Positions 46,313-54,596 of a stretch of DNA of 64,000 nucleotides are shown in pieces (position 1 is the first letter of the stretch; the number at the start of each line of letters is the position of its first letter). Origin of the DNA: CAVZCC01 sp963773765 (GTDB taxonomy: Bacteria; Actinomycetota; Acidimicrobiia; Acidimicrobiales; Microtrichaceae); contig CAVZCC010000003.1 in NCBI GenBank assembly GCA_963773765.1, positions 124,001 through 188,000 on the forward strand, in the 5' to 3' direction. The position numbers and the translations under genes are program-made. The notes beneath the pieces were generated by a model that worked only from the letters and a program-made list of their open reading frames with translations, did not search any database and was not told the DNA's origin.

Positions 46313-46408
46313 GGAGGTGTCCGAGCACCTGGTGGGCTCCGCCGCCTTCAAAGCGGTCGGGACGGGCGATCCCCGTCCGGCGGGTTCGATTCCCGTCCAC
46401 CTCCGCCA
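46313..46408 (+). tRNA. selC: tRNA-Sec (anticodon TCA)
   Basis: A 96-base gene with encoded CCA. Acceptor GGAGGTG pairs with CACCTCC, the T-arm is unusually long, and the D-arm is GAGC/GCTC. The anticodon loop CTTCAAA has TCA at 46348-46350, and the long variable arm is GGACGGG/CCCGTCC. This is the form seen in actinobacterial selC. It stands free between the Tad operon and the sigma factor gene. It shows that the organism makes selenoproteins or recently did. Confidence 0.95.
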
Positions 46409-46437
46409 CCGCCCGGCCCCGCTCGGGTCGGATCGGA

Positions 46438-47376
46438 TCAGACCGCGAGCAGGTCCCTGGCCCCGGTGTCGCTCGACGGATGGCGCAGCTTGGACATGGC
46501 CCGGGCCTCGATCTGGCGGATGCGCTCCCGTGTCAGCTGGAAGTGCTCGCCCACCTCCTCGAGCGTCCGCGGCTCACCACGGTCCAGTCCGAACCGGAGG
46601 GTGAGGATGTCCCGTTCGCGCTCGTCCAGTGGGGACAGGAGCCGGCCGATCTCGTCGGGAAGCAGTGCGGAGCTCGCGGCCTCGAACGGTGACTCGGCCG
46701 TCCGGTCCTCCACCAGGTCCCCCAACTCGGCATCGCCGTCCTCGCGCAGCGGCTCGGACAGGGACAACGGCTCGAAGGCGAAGCGGAGTGCCTCGGACAC
46801 CTTGGCCTCGGGCAGGTCCACCTCCGCGGACAGCTCGGCGAGCGTGGCAGGGCGACCCAACGTGAGCTCCAGGGAGGCCCGCGCCTTCTGGACGCGGGCC
46901 AGGGTGTCCCCGGCGTGGACCGGGAGGCGGATGGTGCGCCCCGTGTTGGCGATGCCCCGGGTGATGGCCTGGCGGATCCACCAGGTGGCGTAGGTGGAGA
47001 ACTTGAACCCCTTGCGCCAGTCGAACTTCTCCACCGCGTGGATCAGGCCCAGGTTCCCCTCCTGGACCAGGTCCAGCAGGGGCAGGCCGGATGCCTGGTA
47101 CCGCTTGGCGATCGAGACCACCAGGCGGAGGTTGGACTGCACGAAGGTCCGCCCCGCCGCCTCCCCGTGGCGGGCGGTGCGGCGCAGCTCACGGCGGCGG
47201 GCGGCGGGCAGGGCGCGGCCGGCCTGGTCCAACTCGGTGCGGGCGGCGACGCCCTCCTCGATGGCCTGGGCCAGGCGGACCTCGTCCTCCTTGGTCAGCA
47301 GCGGGTACCGCCCGATGTCGGTGAGGTAGAGACGGACCAGGTCCTCCTCGTCCCGCTCGACCCGTTCCTTTGCCAC
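46438..47376 (-). CDS. RpoD/SigA-type sigma-70 factor (group 1 or 2)
   Basis: 312 residues. Conserved regions: 1.2 (DLVRLYLTDIGRYPLLT), 2.1-2.4 (NLRLVVSIAKRYQASGLPLLDLVQEGNLGL, FSTYATWWIRQAITRGIA), 3.0 and 4.2 (TLEEVGEHFQLTRERIRQIEARAMSKLRH). Region 1.1 is missing, so it may be a SigB/HrdB-like alternative factor rather than the main one. Convergent with nothing; its promoter is in the 254-base gap up to 47630. Confidence 0.93.
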   Translation of the reverse strand: MAKERVERDEEDLVRLYLTDIGRYPLLTKEDEVRLAQAIEEGVAARTELDQAGRALPAARRRELRRTARHGEAAGRTFVQSNLRLVVSIAKRYQASGLPLLDLVQEGNLGLIHAVEKFDWRKGFKFSTYATWWIRQAITRGIANTGRTIRLPVHAGDTLARVQKARASLELTLGRPATLAELSAEVDLPEAKVSEALRFAFEPLSLSEPLREDGDAELGDLVEDRTAESPFEAASSALLPDEIGRLLSPLDERERDILTLRFGLDRGEPRTLEEVGEHFQLTRERIRQIEARAMSKLRHPSSDTGARDLLAV

Positions 47377-47630
47377 TGGCTACCTCTTTCGTCGGCGGAC
47401 CACCGATGACGCCCCCCGGCCGGCCACCGGGCGCGGTCGGGGCGACCACGTCGGGACCTCACCGGCTCGACGTGACGACACCGCCACCCGTTGCGGCCGA
47501 CGTCCCGCCGGCCTGTGGGTGGACTGTGGGTGGTCCGTGCCGTCGGGGGGTCTGACGGCGCACCGCGTCATCGGCGCGACGGGCCCGAAAACCTGAGCGC
47601 GTCCGTCGAGCGCCGGACCCGGCACCACGA

Positions 47631-48188
47631 TCAGATCGGGGCCGCGGCCCCCAGCAGGCGCACGAGCTCCTCCACGTGCGCACCGGCCCCGTCCGTCCCG
47701 GCACCCTCCAGCCGACCCAGCACCCGCTCGCCGTCCGCCCCGTCACGCACGGCGTCGTCGCGGATGATCCGCAGCCACCGGGCCAGCGGTGCGTCCGCCA
47801 CCGGGACCGCGGCGTCGAGCCAGGCGCCGTAGGTCGACACCAGGTGGGGGCCCACCACCCGGTACAGGCCGGCGAGCCGGTCCACCTGGTCCTCCGGGCC
47901 CGCCAGGGCGGACATGACCTCGGCCCAACCGGCGGCGGGGACCACGACCTGGGCCAGCGGCACCTGGCGGAGCTCCGGCAGGCGGTCGACCAGGACCGAG
48001 GCCCGCCAGGCGTGGTGGTGGGACTGGGCCGACACCAGGACCTTGGCCTCCGGGTCGGCCATCGTGGGCACCCATCCGCCCAGCACCTCGAACAGCCGCC
48101 GTTCGGCCCACACGGCGTGTCCCAGGCCCCGGGCGGTGTCCAGGAGGTCCCGGCCGGCGGTCCCGGGCACCGGCGCGGGATCAGTCAC
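47631..48188 (-). CDS. hypothetical protein, probably all-helical
   Basis: 185 residues from GTG 48188. Predicted mainly helical from its Ala/Leu pattern, with a clustered LVSAQSHHHAWRASVLVDRLPEL (three His in a row) and a later VVGPHLVSTYGAWLDAA. The spacing faintly recalls ferritin-like bundles, but no EXXH pair is evident. No family is assigned. It is divergent from the MarR gene by 147 bases. Confidence 0.55.
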   Translation of the reverse strand: MTDPAPVPGTAGRDLLDTARGLGHAVWAERRLFEVLGGWVPTMADPEAKVLVSAQSHHHAWRASVLVDRLPELRQVPLAQVVVPAAGWAEVMSALAGPEDQVDRLAGLYRVVGPHLVSTYGAWLDAAVPVADAPLARWLRIIRDDAVRDGADGERVLGRLEGAGTDGAGAHVEELVRLLGAAAPI

Positions 48189-48335
48189 CAGGCCGGGCCC
48201 GGCTCGATGGGTCCGGCTCGAACATGGGACGGAAGTGTAGGCAGCTCCGGGAACACTCCTCGCCGAAATGTTGTTGCGACGGTAACCTCGGTAGATCACG
48301 CGGGGCGACCGACACGACATGGGGCTAGGTACACG

Positions 48336-48797
48336 ATGCTGAGCGACGCTGAACAGAAGGCATGGCAGAACCTGCTCATGGCCCACGGCCGTGTGGTCGG
48401 TCGGTTGGACGCCGACCTGATCGGCGAGTGCGACATGACCCTGGCCGAGTACGAGGTCCTCCTCCACCTGGCCGCGGACGGTGACGACCAGCGCCTGCGC
48501 ATGAACGAGTTGGCCGACCGGGCCCGCCTCTCCCCCTCCGGGCTGACCCGGCGCTTCGACGCCCTGGTCCGGCGGGGCTGGGTGCTGCGGGAACGCTGTG
48601 ACGACGACCGTCGCGGCGTGTACGCCCGCATCACCCCGGAGGGCAGCCGGCAGCTGGCGCAGGCCCGTCCGGTCCACGACAACGGCGTGCAGGGCTACTT
48701 CTTCGAGCTCCTGGCCCCGGAGGACGTGGCCTGCCTGGACGTCGTCATGACCCGGGTGGCCGAGGCGAACACCTCCCGCCAGCTCGCCCGCGACTGA
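48336..48797 (+). CDS. MarR-family transcriptional regulator
   Basis: 153 residues from ATG 48336. The winged-helix core reads MTLAEYEVLLHLA, MNELADRARLSPSGLTRRFDALVRRGWVLRERCDDDRRGVYARITPEG, with the wing motif DDRR. It likely binds a palindrome in the divergent region before it and may control the helical protein gene opposite. Ligand unknown. Confidence 0.9.
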   Translation: MLSDAEQKAWQNLLMAHGRVVGRLDADLIGECDMTLAEYEVLLHLAADGDDQRLRMNELADRARLSPSGLTRRFDALVRRGWVLRERCDDDRRGVYARITPEGSRQLAQARPVHDNGVQGYFFELLAPEDVACLDVVMTRVAEANTSRQLARD

Positions 48798-48819
48798 CCC
48801 GCACCAACGTCACCGGACT

Positions 48820-48837
48820 CACCGGAACCCTCCGGTG
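48820..48837. terminator. hairpin between marR-like and nadE
   Basis: CACCGGA (48820-48826) pairs with TCCGGTG (48831-48837) with a 4-base loop, in the 42-base gap between convergent stops. Confidence 0.5.
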
Positions 48838-48839
48838 GC

Positions 48840-50579
48840 TCAGCGCGCCCGGTAGGCGTTGGTGATCGGGAGCCGTCGGTCCCGGCCGAAGGCCTTCTGC
48901 GACACGCGGATCCCGGGGGGTGACTGCCGGCGCTTGTACTCCGCCAGGTCCACCAGGCGGGCGATCCGGCGCACCAGCGCCTCGTCGTGGCCGGCCTCCA
49001 CCAGGTCCTCCACGGTGAGGTCGCCGTCCACGTAGGCCTCGATCAGCGGGTCCAGGACCTCGTAGGGCGGCAGGCTCTGGTCGTCACGCTGGTCGGGCCG
49101 GAGCTCGGCCGACGGCGCCTTGGTCAGGATCGACACGGGGATCAGCTCGGACCCTGCGGCCTGGTTGCGCCAGCGGCAGAGCTCGTAGACCAGCAGCTTG
49201 GGCACGTCCTTGATCACGGCCAGGCCGCCGGCGGAATCGCCGTACAGCGTGGAGTAGCCCACGGCGGTCTCGCTCTTGTTGCCGGTGGTCAGCACCAGCC
49301 ATCCGAACTTGTTGGACAGCGCCATGAGCAGGACGCCCCGGATGCGGGACTGCAGGTTCTCCTCGGTCAGGTCCGGGGACCGGTCGCCGAAGGACGGGGC
49401 CAGCATCCCCAGGAACGCCTGGTGCGCGTCCTCGATGGGGATGGTGCGGTGGTCGATGCCCAGGCGACCGGCCAGCGCCACGGCGTCGTCCACCGAGTGC
49501 TCGCTGGAGTAGCGGGACGGCATCAGCACGGCGTGCACCCGGTCCGGCCCCAGCGCGTCGGCCGCGATGGCGGCGACGAGCGCCGAGTCCACACCGCCCG
49601 ACAGGCCCAGGACCACCTCCGAGAACCCGTTCTTGGTGGCGTAGTCCCGGGTGCCCAGCACCAGGGCGTCCCACACCTCGCCCGGTCCCGTGGCTGTCGG
49701 CCGGACGGGGGGTGGGCCCAGGGCCGGCCGCTCCGGGACGGTGCCGCTGACGTCCAGCACCGGCGCCGAGGGCGGGCCGACCGGGGCGGGCACGTCGACG
49801 TCGAGGACCAACTCGTCGGCGACGAACCGGGGCGAACGGGCCACGATGCCGTCGGGCCCGACCACCACCGACCCGCCGTCGAACACCAGGTCGTCCTGGC
49901 CACCGACCAGGTTGAGGTACGCGATCGGCACCCCGGCCTGCGCCGACCGCTCGACCAGCATCGACTCCCGCAGGACCTGCTTGCCGGCGTGGAAGGGCGA
50001 GGCATTGATGTTGAGCACCACCCGGGCGCCGTCGCGGGCCGCCTGCACGGCGGGGCCGTCGGGCACCCAGACGTCCTCGCACACCGTGACCGCGACGACC
50101 ACGCCCCCGATGCGGTACAGGGGCTGCCCGCCCGCGCCGGGGTCGAAGTAGCGCTTCTCGTCGAACACGCCGTAGTTGGGCAGGGCCTGCTTGCGGTAGG
50201 ACCCGACCACCCGGCCGTCGTGCAGGACGGCCGCCGCGTTCCACGGGCCGTCGGTGGCGTCGTGCGGATCCGCCCCGGGGTGGCGGACCCCGTCGACCCA
50301 CCCCACCACGGCGGCGCAGTGTCCGGTGATGGAGGCGGCCAGGCGCTCCAGGGCCTCCTGGTTGTCCTCCAGGAACCCCGGCTTGAGCAGCAGGTCCTCC
50401 GGGGGATAACCGGGGACGGCCAGTTCCGGGAACAGCGCCACGTCGGCGCCGGCGGCCCCGGCGCGGGCGTGCGCGGCGGCGATGGCCGCCACGTTGCCCA
50501 CCAGGTCACCGACCACCAGGTCGAGTTGGCACAGCGCGACCCGCAGGGTCGGGGGGCCGTCCGGATGCTCCGAGGTCAC
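48840..50579 (-). CDS. nadE: glutamine-dependent NAD+ synthetase
   Basis: 579 residues from GTG 50579. N-terminal nitrilase-like glutaminase domain with the Glu-Lys-Cys triad (FPELAVPGYPPEDLLL, a Lys in YRKQALPNYGVFDEKR, and CEDVW). The C-terminal synthetase domain has the PP-loop GLSGGVDSAL and later LTTGNKSE. It makes NAD from deamido-NAD with glutamine as the amide donor, fitting its place beside glutamine synthetase. An apparent 951-residue fusion with glnII is an effect of the glnII frameshift. Confidence 0.95.
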   Translation of the reverse strand: MTSEHPDGPPTLRVALCQLDLVVGDLVGNVAAIAAAHARAGAAGADVALFPELAVPGYPPEDLLLKPGFLEDNQEALERLAASITGHCAAVVGWVDGVRHPGADPHDATDGPWNAAAVLHDGRVVGSYRKQALPNYGVFDEKRYFDPGAGGQPLYRIGGVVVAVTVCEDVWVPDGPAVQAARDGARVVLNINASPFHAGKQVLRESMLVERSAQAGVPIAYLNLVGGQDDLVFDGGSVVVGPDGIVARSPRFVADELVLDVDVPAPVGPPSAPVLDVSGTVPERPALGPPPVRPTATGPGEVWDALVLGTRDYATKNGFSEVVLGLSGGVDSALVAAIAADALGPDRVHAVLMPSRYSSEHSVDDAVALAGRLGIDHRTIPIEDAHQAFLGMLAPSFGDRSPDLTEENLQSRIRGVLLMALSNKFGWLVLTTGNKSETAVGYSTLYGDSAGGLAVIKDVPKLLVYELCRWRNQAAGSELIPVSILTKAPSAELRPDQRDDQSLPPYEVLDPLIEAYVDGDLTVEDLVEAGHDEALVRRIARLVDLAEYKRRQSPPGIRVSQKAFGRDRRLPITNAYRAR

Positions 50580-50602
50580 CGCAGGAGCGTACCCAGACGC
50601 GC

Positions 50603-50658
50603 GACGGGGGCCCGTCGCCGGGCCCCCGTCGTGTGGCGGAGGGCTTCCCCTCCGCCAC
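50603..50658 (-). terminator. double hairpin downstream of glnII
   Basis: Two perfect stems stand in tandem. GACGGGGGCCCG (50603-50614) pairs with 50619-50630 (12 bases), and GTGGCGGAGGG (50633-50643) pairs with 50648-50658 (11 bases); both have 4-base loops. They lie between the glnII stop and the nadE start, so they may set how much nadE is transcribed from glnII. Confidence 0.65.
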
Positions 50659-50674
50659 GTCCTGGTCCGTCGCG

Positions 50675-51695
50675 TCAGCCGGGCTCGATGGCCGAGCAGA
50701 TCGTGTTGGTGATCAACCGGGTGACGACGTACGGGTCGATGTTGGCGTTCGGGCGACGGTCCTCGATGTAGCCCTTGCCGTCCTGGGCCACCTGCCACGG
50801 GATGCGGATGGAGGCGCCGCGGTCCGACACGCCGTAGCGGAACTCGCTGTGGTGGGCCGTCTCGTGCTGGCCGGTGAGGCGCTCCTCGTACCCGTGGCCG
50901 TAGCCCTCGAGGTGCTCCTCGACCTTGCCGGGGGCACCCATCGCCTCGCACGCCGCGATGATGGGGTCGTACGACCTCGCGCATCGCGTTGGTGGAGAAG
51001 TTGGTGTGGGCACCTGCCCCGTTCCAGTCACCCTTGATGGGCTTGGCCGAGATGGAGGCGTTCACCCCGAAGTCCTCGGAGATCCGGTACAGCAGGTAGC
51101 GGGCCATCCAGAGCTGGTCGGCGACCTCGACGGTGCCGGACGGGCCGACCTGGAACTCCCACTGGCCCAGCATCACCTCGGCGTTGGTGCCGGAGATGTT
51201 GATGCCGGCCTCGAGGCAGGCGGTGGTGTGGGCCTCGACGATCTCACGACCGGCGATCTCCACCGCACCGACGCCGCAGTAGTACGGGCCCTGCGGGGCC
51301 GGGTAGTAGTAGCCCTCGGACGGCCACCCGAGGGGACGGCCCTCCTTGAAGAAGGTGTACTCCTGCTCGATGCCGAACAGCGGCTCGTGGGCCGCGAACT
51401 TCTCCGCCACCTCCACGCAGGCGGCGCGGGTGTTGGAGGGGTGCGGGGCCATGGACTCCGGCAGCAGCACCTCGCACAGGACCAGGATGTCGTCCCCGCC
51501 GCGGGTGGGATCCGGACACGAGTAGACCGGGTTCAGCACGCAGTCCGAGTTGGAGCCCGGGGCCTGGTTGGTGGACGAACCGTCGAAGCCCCAGATGCCC
51601 GGCTCGGCGCCGTCGGCGAGGATCTTCGTCTTGGAACGCATCAACGGCGTCGGTTCGGTGCCGTCGATCCAGATGTATTCAGCCCGATATGCCAC
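50675..51695 (-). CDS. glnII: glutamine synthetase type II, frameshifted
   Basis: GTG 51695 (site AAGGGTGA) begins AYRAEYIWIDGTEPTPLMRSKTK, the GSII start. Catalytic-region features: WGFDGSSTNQA, FGIEQEYTFFKEG, GTNAEVMLGQWEFQVGP, and SAKPIKGDWNGAGAHTNFSTNAMRE. One extra base near 50968 then shifts the frame; repaired, it runs YDPIIAACEAMG and ends at 50675. Repaired length 339 residues, typical. It forms glutamine from glutamate and ammonia. It lies opposite glnA with a shared 300-base control region. Confidence 0.92.
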
Positions 51696-51833
51696 TTGCG
51701 GTCACCCTTCGTTCAGTTCCTGGTCCCGCACCGGCGGTGCGGTCCTGGGTCCGTACGTTCTCACGGCCCCGGCAGGACCCACCAGCCGGAACCGTGCCGA
51801 ACCTTGCTGGAGCGGCTTTTCGGTCCCGTTGCC

Positions 51834-51855
51834 CCATTGTGAACGCTCTGTGAAC
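51834..51855 (-). promoter_or_regulatory. PHO-box-like direct repeat between glnII and glnA
   Basis: On the minus strand, units GTTCACAGAGC and GTTCACAATGG follow each other at exactly 11-base spacing, midway in the 300-base divergent region and about 140 bases from each start. This matches the form of PhoP-binding sites in Streptomyces, where PhoP is known to compete with GlnR at glnA and glnII. The rest of the region holds no clear gene. Confidence 0.55.
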
Positions 51856-51995
51856 TGGGCGGCCCCCGCTGGGACCGGCCACCACCCTGCTGGTACCAAC
51901 CGAGGGTGCTCCCGGCGGCCGGAGCGACCGGACCGGGGACGACCCCCGGCCCGGCTGGGGCCGGTCGGGGCCCCGGATGTCAAGATGGAGAGGTC

Positions 51996-53333
51996 ATGGA
52001 TCACCAACAGGACTACGTGCTGCGCAGCGTCGAGGAACGCCGGGTCCGACTCGTGCGGCTCTGGTTCACCGACGTGCTGGGCCAGCTCAAGTCGGTCGCC
52101 ATCTCCCCGGTGGAACTGGAGCAGGCCTTCGAGGAGGGCGTGCAGTTCGACGGCTCCGCCATCGACGGCTTCAGCCGCATCCAGGAGAGCGACGTCCTGG
52201 CCTACCCGGACCCCAACTCGTTCCAGCTCATGCCGGCCCGTGACGGCGAGGACCTGACGGCCCGCATCTTCTGTGACATCACCAACCTGGACGGCACGCC
52301 GTTCGAGGGCGACCCCCGCCAGGTGCTGCGCCGCAACCTGACCGCGGCGGCCGACGCCGGGTTCCAGTTCATGTGCGCCCCGGAGGTGGAGTTCTTCTAC
52401 CTGGCCAGCGACGACGCGTCGCTCGGACCCCAGCCCCTGGACCACGCCAGCTACTTCGACCTCACCACCTACGACGAGACCTCCGACATCCGCCGCCGGA
52501 CCATCCAGCGACTGGAGGGGACCGGCATCCCGGTGGAGTACTCCTTCCACGAGGACGCCCCGTCGCAGCACGAGATCGACCTCCGCTACACGGACGCGCT
52601 GGGCATGGCGGACAACGTGATGGCCCTGCGCATGATCGTGCGCGAGGTGGCCATGGCCTCCGGTGTGCACGCCACCTTCATGCCCAAGCCCATGGAGGGC
52701 GTCCAGGGCTCGGGCATGCACACCCACCTGTCGCTGTGGCGGGACGACGACAACGCCTTCTACGACCCGGAGGACGAGTTCGGCCTGTCCGCCGTGGCCC
52801 GGGGGTTCATCGCCGGCGTGCTGCGCCACGCCGGTGAGATCACCGCGGTGACCAACCAGCTGGTCAACTCCTACAAGCGGTTGGTGGCGGGCTTCGAGGC
52901 CCCGGTCCACATCTCCTGGGCCCGCAACAACCGGTCCGCGCTGGTGCGGGTCCCCGTGCCCAAGAAGGGCAAGGAGGACCAGGGCACCCGCCTGGAGTAC
53001 CGGGCACTGGACCCGGCCTGCAACCCGTACCTGGCCTTCTCGGTCATCCTGGCCGCCGGCCTCCGGGGCATCACCCAGGGCTACGAGCTGCCGGAGGAGT
53101 CCGCGGTCAACCTGTTCGAGAACTCCGAGGCCGAACGCCGCACCGACGACGCCGCCCTCCTGCCCACCAACCTGTCCGCCGCGCTGGACCAGATGGAGGG
53201 GTCGGAACTGGTGCGCGAGGCGCTGGGCGAACACATCTTCGAGTGGTTCCTGCGCAACAAGCGGGCCGAGTGGGGGGCCTACCGCACCCACGTGTCGAGC
53301 TTCGAGCTCCAGCGCTACCTCAGGACCTGGTGA
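51996..53333 (+). CDS. glnA: glutamine synthetase type I
   Basis: 445 residues from ATG 51996, with a GGAGAGG site. GSI features: VQFDGSAIDGFSRIQESD, FMCAPEVEFFYL, PSQHEIDLRYTDAL, MPKPMEGVQGSGMHTHLSLW and NSYKRLVAGFEAPVHISWARNNRSALVRVP. The last region has no adenylylation-type NLYDLPPE motif. This is a GSI-alpha-type (shorter) enzyme, as in gram-positive bacteria. Its stop overlaps the GlnR-like gene (GTGA). Confidence 0.95.
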   Translation: MDHQQDYVLRSVEERRVRLVRLWFTDVLGQLKSVAISPVELEQAFEEGVQFDGSAIDGFSRIQESDVLAYPDPNSFQLMPARDGEDLTARIFCDITNLDGTPFEGDPRQVLRRNLTAAADAGFQFMCAPEVEFFYLASDDASLGPQPLDHASYFDLTTYDETSDIRRRTIQRLEGTGIPVEYSFHEDAPSQHEIDLRYTDALGMADNVMALRMIVREVAMASGVHATFMPKPMEGVQGSGMHTHLSLWRDDDNAFYDPEDEFGLSAVARGFIAGVLRHAGEITAVTNQLVNSYKRLVAGFEAPVHISWARNNRSALVRVPVPKKGKEDQGTRLEYRALDPACNPYLAFSVILAAGLRGITQGYELPEESAVNLFENSEAERRTDDAALLPTNLSAALDQMEGSELVREALGEHIFEWFLRNKRAEWGAYRTHVSSFELQRYLRTW

Positions 53334-54011
53334 GCGGCGTGCAACCGATCCTCATCTGGCCCGATCCACCGCCGTCGGACCTGATCCGCGTGCTGGACCT
53401 GGCCGGCCTGCCGTGGACCGCGGTGGCCGACGAGGCCGCGGCCAAGGACGGCGTCTGGTCGGGGGCCATCGTGGCGGCCGACGAGGCACCGGACGGCGGC
53501 TTCGCCATGGCCCGCGGCGCTCCGTCGCGGCGACCTGGGGGTCGCCCCGCTGCTCCTCCTGGTGCGGGGGACCCAGCTGGCCGACCTGGAGGGCCGCCAC
53601 GACACCTTCGACGACTTCTGCCTGTCGCCGTCGCACCCGGCGGAGCTGGAGGCACGCGTCCGGCACCTCCTGGCCGCGGAGTCGGGGCTGGACCTGGGGC
53701 CGGAGATCGTGCAGTACGAGGCGCTCATCCTCAACCTCGAGACCTACCAGGCCGCCATCGACGGCAGCCCGCTCGACCTCACCTACATGGAGTACGAGCT
53801 GTTGAAGTTCCTGGCGTCGAACCCGGGCCGGGTCTTCACCCGGGAGATCCTGCTCAGCCGGGTGTGGGGCTACGAGTACTACGGAGGTGCCCGCACGGTG
53901 GACGTCCACGTGCGGCGGCTCCGGGCCAAGCTGGGTGAGGAGCACGCCGGGATGATCCAGACCGTGCGCTCGGTCGGCTACAAGTTCGGTGAGTCGCGCT
54001 GGGGCAACTGA
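53330..54011 (+). CDS. OmpR-type winged-helix regulator, GlnR-like, frameshifted
   Basis: GTG 53330 overlaps the glnA stop. An atypical receiver domain starts PILIWPDPPPSDLIRVLDLAGLPWTAVAD. Where phospho-receivers have Asp before the LMLPDG loop, it reads AADEAPDGG, so classical phosphorylation seems lost, as in actinobacterial GlnR. One extra base near 53515 shifts the frame; repaired, it continues MARALRRGDLGVAPLLLLVRGTQLADLEG. The C-terminal wHTH domain (LTYMEYELLKFLASNPGRVFTREILLSRVWG, VDVHVRRLRAKLG) is intact. About 226 residues. Position suggests control of nitrogen assimilation. Confidence 0.85.
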
Positions 54012-54055
54012 CGGCCGGGCCGGGTCGGTGAGGTACCCCCGGCCAGTGGTTCAGG

Positions 54056-54214
54056 TCAGTGGTTCAGGTCGATGAGCTCGCTGCCCTCGTTGAGGTACTC
54101 GCCCTCCTTGGACAGCGACTGACCCAGGACCACCGACAGGATGCCGCCGGTGATGATGAACGCCACCGGCAGCACCAGCAGGAGCGTCACGACGATGAGC
54201 AGCGGACCGATCAT
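54056..54214 (-). CDS. small membrane protein, 52 aa
   Basis: ATG 54214 starts four bases after the RidA stop, so the pair is cotranscribed. Reading: MIGPLLIVVTLLLVLPVAFI, then TGGILSVVLGQSLSKEGEYLNEGSELIDLNH. Residues 2-33 are hydrophobic, with one or two helices, followed by an acidic tail. No family known to me. Confidence 0.6.
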   Translation of the reverse strand: MIGPLLIVVTLLLVLPVAFIITGGILSVVLGQSLSKEGEYLNEGSELIDLNH

Positions 54215-54218
54215 CGGA

Positions 54219-54566
54219 TCAGTCTGCCCCAAGCCAGACCCAGGCCTCCAGCTCCACCACCGCGCCCAGGGGAAGGGCGGCCACGGCCACGGCGGACCGG
54301 GCGGGACGGTGGTGGCCGAAGTACTCGCAGTAGATGGTGTTGAGCTCGGCGTAGTCGGCCATGTCGACCAGGAACACGGTGGTCTTCACCACCTGGTCGG
54401 CGGTTGCGCCGTGCTGGGCCAACAGCGAGTCCAGGTTGGCCAGCGCCTGGTGGAGCTGGCCGGCGAACCCCTCGCCCAGTCCGTCGGGGCCGAGCCCGAC
54501 CTGGCCGGACACGACGAGCCAGTCGCCGGCTCGCACGGCGGGGGTGTAGGGACCTGCTGCGGTCAT
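54219..54566 (-). CDS. RidA-family protein (enamine/imine deaminase)
   Basis: 115 residues from ATG 54566, with a GGAGG site. The Rid/YjgF fold appears as AVRAGDWLVVSGQVGLGPDG, ATADQVVKTTVFLVDMADYAELN, and the substrate-carboxylate Arg in RPARSAVAVAALPLGAVVELEA. RidA removes reactive 2-aminoacrylate from PLP enzymes. It is close to the family norm in length. Confidence 0.9.
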   Translation of the reverse strand: MTAAGPYTPAVRAGDWLVVSGQVGLGPDGLGEGFAGQLHQALANLDSLLAQHGATADQVVKTTVFLVDMADYAELNTIYCEYFGHHRPARSAVAVAALPLGAVVELEAWVWLGAD

Positions 54567-54596
54567 GGGGACCTCCGGGTCGGGTGGAACCGGGGC

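Noticed and set aside
48840..51695. A 951-residue glutamine synthetase/NAD synthetase fusion
   Set aside because: The fusion arises only because one extra base near 50968 shifts glnII past its stop. The true glnII end and the nadE start are both clear, with two terminator hairpins between them.
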